Assembly (NCBI GenBank): GCA_948579355.1 | Contig: CAPAOV010000010.1 | Span: 14,293-78,292, forward strand | DNA length: 64,000 nucleotides | Origin: an uncultured Eubacterium sp. | GTDB lineage: Bacteria > Bacillota > Clostridia > Lachnospirales > Lachnospiraceae | Direction: 5' to 3' | Shown here: in pieces, positions 59,707-64,000 of the stretch | Numbering within the stretch: the first letter of the stretch is position 1 | Layout: each line of letters starts with the position of its first letter | Translations under genes and position numbers: made by a program | Notes under the pieces: model-generated | Seen by the model: the letters and a program-made list of their open reading frames with translations, nothing else | Told to the model about the DNA's origin: nothing | Databases searched by the model: none

Positions 59707-61107
59707 TCATTTTACCAACTGATACTGTCTCTTTTCCTCCGGCACAATAACACTGACGTAGTCTCCCATATTCCAAAGCCACTCGTCGTCTACATAATAG
59801 TCTACATCATTTTTACTGCGCACTTTATATTTATAGTGGTCGCCTTTATAAATAATGTTTACAATATTTCCCTGAACGAGTCCCTCTTTCGGGTCATCAC
59901 TAAGTACTGCATCACCCGGCTCAAAAAAGAACTGTACCCGCACGCCCTCTGTCTGCTGCGGACGTCCTTTCGGAAAAATCATCTTTTCCTCTAAATGAAT
60001 ACTTCCGTCAGGAAGCAGGAGGCGAAGTTCTTCATCCAGCATTCCGGTATAATGGTTGATACGGTCATTATATGGCATGACATGAATCCCCTCGGGATTA
60101 ATATCTATGCCCACTTTCATCCCCTGTTCCATACACACGGGACTATGCGCCACAATCTCACTCTTGCCGACATATACCGTAATCTCATAGGCAATTCCCT
60201 TAAACACCGAAGAATACACTTCACCTTGTATTCTTCCCTGTTCCGGCTCTGTCAATCTCACCGCTTCCGGCCGGACAACTACCTCGACACGGTCTCCCAA
60301 AGGAAAATTCTCAGAATGAGAAAATGATACATCCATAATAGATACTTCATGCTCTCCCGTAATCTCACCGTCAAAAATATTACTCTCGCCAACAAAATCA
60401 GCCACAAACGCATTCTTCGGCACCTTATAAATCTCTTCCGGCTTTCCGACCTGCTGTATTTTTCCATCGGACATAACAACAATCTTATCCGACATCGTAA
60501 GCGCTTCTTCCTGATCATGGGTTACAAAAATGAAGGTAATGCCAAGTTCCTTATGCATCTCTTTTAATTCAAACTGCATCTCTTTGCGCATTTTATAATC
60601 CAGTGCGCCAAGCGGCTCATCCAGAAGTAAAATCTCCGGCTCATTGACAATGGCGCGCGCAATGGCTACACGCTGCTGCTGCCCTCCGGATAACGTATCT
60701 ATCTTACGCTTTTCAAATCCCTCCAAATCAACTATCTCTAACACTTTCCGCACTTTCTTACGTGTTTCCTCTTTCGGAAATTTCTTCATCTTCAATCCAA
60801 ACGCAACGTTATCATATACATTGAGATAGGGAAATAATGCATACTTTTGAAATACGGTATTAATAGGACGCTTATTTGGCGGAACTTTCGTGATATCCTC
60901 TCCATGCAGTAAAATGTTCCCCTCCGTCGGCATTTCAAAACCGCCAATCATGCGCAATATCGTAGTCTTACCACAACCGGACGGGCCGAGAAAGGTCACA
61001 AACTCCCCCTTTTTTATCTCCAGACTGAAATCTTCTATTACCGCTGTATCTCCCTCATAACACTTTCGTACATGCTGCAATTCAATTATATTCTTTTCTT
61101 TGTTCAT
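59707..61107 (-). CDS. potA: Polyamine ABC transporter ATPase with extended C-terminus
   Basis: A 466-residue ATPase: Walker A LGPSGCGKTT, Q-loop VFQKYALFPYL, signature LSGGQQQRVAIARA, Walker B ILLLDEPLGALD and the H-loop in FVTHDQEEAL. Usual PotA is about 360-380 residues; here the C-terminal regulatory region is about 100 residues longer. It seems to hold two TOBE-like beta domains (about 270-350 and 400-466, GEVYSSVFKGIAYEITVYVG and GNIVNIIYKGDHYKYKVRS). The duplicate may bind polyamine or tune ATPase activity (inference). It is first in potABCD. Confidence 0.94.
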   Translation of the reverse strand: MNKEKNIIELQHVRKCYEGDTAVIEDFSLEIKKGEFVTFLGPSGCGKTTILRMIGGFEMPTEGNILLHGEDITKVPPNKRPINTVFQKYALFPYLNVYDNVAFGLKMKKFPKEETRKKVRKVLEIVDLEGFEKRKIDTLSGGQQQRVAIARAIVNEPEILLLDEPLGALDYKMRKEMQFELKEMHKELGITFIFVTHDQEEALTMSDKIVVMSDGKIQQVGKPEEIYKVPKNAFVADFVGESNIFDGEITGEHEVSIMDVSFSHSENFPLGDRVEVVVRPEAVRLTEPEQGRIQGEVYSSVFKGIAYEITVYVGKSEIVAHSPVCMEQGMKVGIDINPEGIHVMPYNDRINHYTGMLDEELRLLLPDGSIHLEEKMIFPKGRPQQTEGVRVQFFFEPGDAVLSDDPKEGLVQGNIVNIIYKGDHYKYKVRSKNDVDYYVDDEWLWNMGDYVSVIVPEEKRQYQLVK

Positions 61108-61151
61108 TCACTTTCACTCCGTTCTGCAAAAGTCAGTCTTTCTTATAAGCT

Positions 61152-61181
61152 AAAAAAGCGGCGACTGAAAAACGCGCCGCT
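61152..61181 (-). terminator. Proximal terminator in the potA leader
   Basis: On the minus strand AGCGGCG (61181-61175), an 11-nt loop and CGCCGCT (61163-61157) are followed by TTTTT (61156-61152). It lies only 45 nt before the potA ATG, so read-through must be possible if the upstream promoter serves potA. Confidence 0.8.
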
Positions 61182-61236
61182 CTAAGAAGCAGCTCCGCTG
61201 ATTCTTGCTCCGCACAAGGCAGCCTTTCCTATAAGA

Positions 61237-61275
61237 TAAAAAGCGGGGGCTTGACATACAATCAAACTTCCCGCT
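61237..61275 (-). terminator. Distal terminator after the uracil-DNA glycosylase gene / in the potA leader
   Basis: On the minus strand AGCGGG (61275-61270) pairs with CCCGCT (61247-61242), with an inner TTGA/TCAA pairing in the loop, followed by TTTTAT. It may simply end the glycosylase transcript, or be the first of two attenuators. Confidence 0.7.
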
Positions 61276-61312
61276 TACCATTCGAGAAACTATTGATTTT
61301 TAAAGTTTTTTG

Positions 61313-61349
61313 TTATTCGAATAATAACATACCTTTGAAAATATAGCAA
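61313..61349 (-). promoter_or_regulatory. Candidate potABCD promoter with palindrome over the -10
   Basis: The minus strand has -35 TTGCTA (61344-61349), a 17-nt spacer and -10 TATTAT (61321-61326). A perfect 12-bp palindrome TTATTCGAATAA (61313-61324) covers the -10 and probable start site. It lies 12 nt beyond the glycosylase stop. The -35 is weak; the palindrome may be an operator. Confidence 0.5.
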
Positions 61350-61360
61350 TCAACATTTCT

Positions 61361-61921
61361 CTATAAATTTAGTTCCGTCCGCTTCGCTACAATTTCGAGA
61401 AAATCTCTCTTTGCAATTTCATACTTTGAAGAATCCCGCAGGATTGCCGAGGGATGATATGTAGCAGTGAGCGCACAGTTTTTCCGGTATGTCCAAGTAC
61501 CATGCTGTCTGGTAATTTTAAAATCCGGGGAAATAATACGCTGTGCTGCCACACGGCCAAGACATACAATGATTTTTGGCGTCAAGAGAAATGTCTCATA
61601 TTTCAAGTATGGAAAACAGGCCTCTTTTTCCTCCACTCTCGGCTCCCGATTTCCGGGAGGGTGGCATTTTAAAATGTTAGTGATGTAGATTTCTTCCCTA
61701 TCAAGTCCACAATCACCTAACAAACTGTCTAATATTTTTCCGGAAGGGCCAACAAACGGAAGACCCTGTTGGTCTTCCTGCCCTCCGGGCGCCTCGGCAA
61801 TCAACATAATATCCGCCTGATGACTCCCACGCCCCATTACTGGCTGATGTCTTGTCCTGCTCAATGGACAGTGGGTACAGGATTCGACGTGCTGTTCAAT
61901 TTCTTTCCATGTATATTGCAT
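61361..61921 (-). CDS. Family-4 uracil-DNA glycosylase (iron-sulfur type)
   Basis: A 186-residue DNA-repair enzyme removing uracil from DNA. The N-terminal CTHCPLSRTR plus later cysteines (ILKCHPPGNR, EACFPY) supply the [4Fe-4S] ligands of family 4. Motif A reads AEAPGGQEDQQGLPFVGPSG and motif B TYHPSAILR. Length is normal. The ATG at 61921 follows GGAGGATTTT; an ATG four codons earlier would bury that ribosome binding site. It is 24 nt downstream of the SDR gene, so the two may be co-transcribed. Confidence 0.94.
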   Translation of the reverse strand: MQYTWKEIEQHVESCTHCPLSRTRHQPVMGRGSHQADIMLIAEAPGGQEDQQGLPFVGPSGKILDSLLGDCGLDREEIYITNILKCHPPGNREPRVEEKEACFPYLKYETFLLTPKIIVCLGRVAAQRIISPDFKITRQHGTWTYRKNCALTATYHPSAILRDSSKYEIAKRDFLEIVAKRTELNL

Positions 61922-61945
61922 AAAATCCTCCATTCCACCGTGAGG

Positions 61946-62689
61946 CTATGCTCTCATCGCTCCATCAACTGACAGCACTTCCCCGGTCACATAACTTGCC
62001 ATATCACTTGCAAGAAATACAAATGCATTCGCCACGTCTTCAGGTTCCCCGATTCTGCGAAGTGGAATTGACGCTGCCATCGGTTCAATCATCTCTTTGG
62101 GGAGAGCTGCTACCATATCTGTCCTCGTAATACCGGGCGCGACTGCATTCACGCGGATATTGCTTGGCCCCAATTCCCTTGCAAGAGAAAGCGTCAGACC
62201 ATTGACTGCAAATTTGCTTGTTGGATAGGCAACTCCTCCCGGCTGCCCGCTGATGCTTACCATGGAACTTGTATTGATAATACAGCCGCCGCCCTGCTTT
62301 TTCATAATCTTTACGGCCGGCTGAATGGCATAAAAAATGGAATTCACATTCAAATTGATAACTCTTTCGAACTGCCCCTGCTCATAATTGTCAACCTTTG
62401 TGCTGTCAGAAATTCCGGCATTATTCACCAGAATATCAATTCTTCCAAACTTTTCTTTCACAGCTTCTATTGCCTCTTCCACGCTCTCTGCATCAGAGAG
62501 ATTCGGATAAGCGCCATCTACCTCCCAGTGCGGATTCTCATTTTTTAAAGATGAGAGCGCCTTGTCTACCGTTTCCTTTCTGGAGCCAAACAGAACTACT
62601 TTCGCCCCATTTTCTAAATATTTTTTTACAATTGCAAATCCAATCCCACGTGTTCCTCCTGTAACAACTGCTACTTTATCTTTTAACAT
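61946..62689 (-). CDS. SDR-family oxidoreductase, BaiA-like
   Basis: A 247-residue short-chain dehydrogenase: cofactor motif TGGTRGIG (residues 10-17), NNAG near 90, and the catalytic Ser, Tyr and Lys in NTSSMVS and YPTSK. By eye it resembles the bile-acid 3-alpha-hydroxysteroid dehydrogenases (BaiA) of gut clostridia, for example in GGTRGIGFA, NGAKV-FG and FLASDMASYVTG plus SVDGA. FabG-like and sugar dehydrogenases share much of this, so the substrate remains open. No other bai genes are nearby. AGGAGGTAATC precedes the ATG at 62689. Confidence 0.88.
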   Translation of the reverse strand: MLKDKVAVVTGGTRGIGFAIVKKYLENGAKVVLFGSRKETVDKALSSLKNENPHWEVDGAYPNLSDAESVEEAIEAVKEKFGRIDILVNNAGISDSTKVDNYEQGQFERVINLNVNSIFYAIQPAVKIMKKQGGGCIINTSSMVSISGQPGGVAYPTSKFAVNGLTLSLARELGPSNIRVNAVAPGITRTDMVAALPKEMIEPMAASIPLRRIGEPEDVANAFVFLASDMASYVTGEVLSVDGAMRA

Positions 62690-62744
62690 ATGATTACCTC
62701 CTAAAATTAATATTGTCTGGATTTAGTATCTTATACACTTATCT

Positions 62745-63269
62745 CATAATAAAAAAGATACCGGAACTATAGTTGGCACCTTAATCCGTCTACATCCTGA
62801 AGTTTGTCCTAATTTTTCTTACTTGGAATTTCTGTTACCTTTTGATGTTCCAATTTTTATATTACATCATTTACCTGATTATATAAAATGTTTGCGAAGA
62901 AAATCCTTTCCAAGCAGTCTGCGCTTCCATATCAGATTTTTGAAAATCGCTTCTGTCCTTTCAATCCATTCCGAAACACTCAGCACAAATGTATGTAAAC
63001 CTGCTTTGCTTTTAAATCTGTTCCCATGTACCCAAAAATTCCAATGTCGCTCTGTTTTGCATCCAGTTTTTGATAACATCTGCTCCCCTAGACTTACCGA
63101 TTTTGGCTTTTGCAATATCAGTAATGCAGATATAATCGTCACAATTTTCCTCTGAAACAGTAATATTTATGTTTTGCACCACAATTACTTTATTTTTCCC
63201 ATCCTTTTCCTCCCGTATCGCACTGAACAAAATCTTATAATGTAAAAGACACCAGAATTATATCCGTCT
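62745..63269. repeat. Pair of degenerate direct repeats flanking the KilA-N remnant
   Basis: The stretch 62745-62791 (CATAAT, AAAAGATACCGGAACTATA, TCCGTCT) and 63236-63269 (TATAAT, AAAAGACACCAGAATTATA, TCCGTCT) share their order of blocks; the second lacks about 14 nt. They bracket the broken KilA-N gene and may mark an old insertion or a shared regulatory element. Alignment was made by eye. Confidence 0.35.
62879..63202 (-). pseudogene. Broken KilA-N domain gene
   Basis: The minus strand encodes a recognisable KilA-N start (VIVVQNINITVSEENCDDYI, CITDIAKAKIGKSRGADVIK, NWMQNRATLEFLGTWEQ), then a stop. The family continues in another frame (FKSKAGLHTFVLSVSEWIE, RTEAI) with about 13 codons missing at the joint near 63010. 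The probable original ATG at 63202 has GGGAGGAAAAGG before it but is out of frame unless one A is restored to the five-base run at 63193-63197. The remainder of the domain is lost after about 62900. KilA-N proteins are DNA-binding proteins of phages and mobile elements, so this is likely a prophage or island relic. Confidence 0.8.
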
Positions 63270-63554
63270 GGCATTTTTATATCAAATCCAAACATATCAC
63301 CTACTCTTCATAATATTCAACCACCCATGGCTTATATTTTCCAAGGCTTCAAATGGTGTCCATAAACTCAAAATCTGATATATATTTGTGAATAGATACA
63401 AATGGGCAGAGCCGGATTTTTGTCTTCCGCCCACCATCTGTAGTCGCAAAACCAGAATTCTTTATTCCGCTAACAGAATTGTGTAATCATCGCTACCATC
63501 TATACGAATATTATAACAAAGATTCAGTGCAAATCACGCTTTTTATTATCTTTC
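63270..63554. other. Gene-free stretch with possible decayed coding sequence
   Basis: No intact gene is present. The minus strand holds short protein-like pieces in different frames (for example DGGRKTKIRLCPF and YNIRIDGSDDYTILLAE), each ended by stops, suggesting decayed coding sequence related to the adjacent KilA-N relic. No promoter or RNA structure is convincing. Confidence 0.4.
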
Positions 63555-64000
63555 TCAGACTCCCACACTTTCTTCTTGCATCGCATGCAAAACAATATCC
63601 AGATGATTGACGTATTTCCTATTTTCCGGCTCTAATTCTAGAGCTTTCCTCTCCTCTTTCTCCGCTTCTTCATATCTCTTCATTGCATGCAGAGTACTAC
63701 TCAAGTTATCATGATATCTTGCATTTTCTGGCTCAAGCTCTACCGCTTTCCCTTTCTCTTTCTCCGCTTCTTCATATTTCTCCATTTCATGCAGGGTAAC
63801 TCCCAAGCTGGCATGATAGCTTGCATTTTCCGGCTCAAGCTCCACCGCTTTCCTCTTCTCTTTCTCCGCTTCTTCATATTTCTCCATTTCATGCAGGGTA
63901 ACTCCCAAGCTGGCATGATAGCTTGCATTTTCCGGCTCAAGCTCCACCGCTTTCCTCTTCTCTTTCTCCGCTTCTTCATATTTCTCCATTTCATGCAGGG
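63555..64000 (-). CDS. Tetratricopeptide-repeat protein, N-terminal part cut by the window edge
   Basis: At least 148 residues of 34-residue TPR units (pattern EKYEEAEKEKRKAVELEPEN, then ASYHASLGVTLHEM), open to the right edge. At least four units are visible; the last (KRYEEAEKEERKALELEPEN) is divergent and leads to a short non-TPR end (HLDIVLHAMQEESVGV). TPRs are protein-protein scaffolds. The true start lies outside the window. No partner can be named. Confidence 0.85.
   Translation of the reverse strand, partial: LHEMEKYEEAEKEKRKAVELEPENASYHASLGVTLHEMEKYEEAEKEKRKAVELEPENASYHASLGVTLHEMEKYEEAEKEKGKAVELEPENARYHDNLSSTLHAMKRYEEAEKEERKALELEPENRKYVNHLDIVLHAMQEESVGV
63781..63984 (-). repeat. Two identical 102-bp tandem repeats inside the TPR gene
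   Basis: The copies 63781-63882 and 63883-63984 are identical base for base, and a third begins at 63985 and matches to the window edge (16 nt). Each encodes one 34-residue TPR unit. The unit at 63679-63780 is clearly diverged. DNA-level identity indicates recent unit duplication and likely copy-number variation among strains. Confidence 0.9.

Larger units (their letters stand above)
61118..61275 (-). repeat. Duplicated leader element before potA, each copy with a terminator hairpin
   Basis: Two degenerate copies of one unit lie in tandem. Each has a GC-rich hairpin with a T-run, then a conserved tail (CTTATAGGAAAGGCTGCCTT, plus TGCGGAGC, at 61204-61235; CTTATAAGAAAGACTGACTT, plus TTGCAGAAC, at 61118-61149). 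Copy one spans about 61204-61275, copy two about 61118-61181. If transcription starts near the promoter at 61321-61349, both terminators fall in a leader of about 205 nt. A tandem attenuator is possible (inference). Confidence 0.6.

Noticed and set aside
62823..63155. Plus-strand open frame of 110 codons
   Set aside because: It is antisense to the KilA-N relic, which has recognisable domain sequence on the minus strand.
63679..64000. CRISPR array
   Set aside because: The periodic sequence has no spacers; it is coding DNA for 34-residue TPR units with a 102-bp period.

Overview
The window looks like chromosome of a Lachnospiraceae-type anaerobic Firmicute (Clostridia). The evidence is the gene content and style: pyruvate formate-lyase with its activase, a Bacillus-type iron-sulfur PurF, an MMPL/heptad-repeat/TetR exporter operon, DUF3793 and DUF6033 proteins, very large Ig-like surface proteins with lysine-rich C-termini, strong AGGAGG ribosome binding sites and intrinsic terminators. 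The species cannot be named from sequence alone. Most genes lie on the minus strand. No tRNA, rRNA, CRISPR array or complete insertion sequence was seen.

Layout from left to right. 1-7132: an ABC exporter with a zinc ribbon (cut by the window edge) behind an operator-covered promoter, then a self-regulated operon of MMPL pump, secreted xxxLxxG-heptad protein and TetR repressor. 7262-13249: an intracellular subtilisin facing a cell-envelope and redox cluster (Ig-like secreted protein, leucine-rich-repeat protein, trxB, trxA). 13397-17135: a visibly A+T-richer restriction-modification cassette, a fused cytosine-C5/adenine-N6 methyltransferase followed by an HNH endonuclease. 17232-19850: a TetM/EF-G-like translation GTPase fused to a Rae1/YacP NYN ribonuclease. 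19912-23642: an ECF sigma factor with a DUF4179 anti-sigma-like protein, a DUF6033 protein, a gene remnant and a fructosamine kinase. 23737-32929: sulfhydrylase, pflB-pflA, a MATE pump, an internally deleted SanA/YdcF remnant, small membrane proteins, a methyltransferase and a metallophosphoesterase. 33087-46589: one 4500-residue surface protein. 46809-51735: purF and an accessory patch with a three-gene DUF2589 cassette and a DUF262 protein. 51783-55147: a MacB-type tripartite exporter. 55418-61107: Hsp20, DUF3793 and the potABCD polyamine importer behind a leader with two repeated terminators. 61361-64000: a family-4 uracil-DNA glycosylase, a BaiA-like SDR, a broken KilA-N gene and a TPR protein running off the right edge.

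The strongest candidate for an undescribed system is the GTPase-Rae1 fusion at 17232-19850. A ribosome A-site GTPase is physically joined to a ribosome A-site mRNA endonuclease, and the loop that ejects tetracycline in true resistance proteins is absent. Next are the DUF2589 cassette at 49380-50637 (with the neighbouring DUF262 gene) and the duplicated terminator leader in front of potA. Two remnants (22349-22730 and 62879-63202) each need a single homopolymer base restored to read through, which fits recent decay, phase variation or assembly error.
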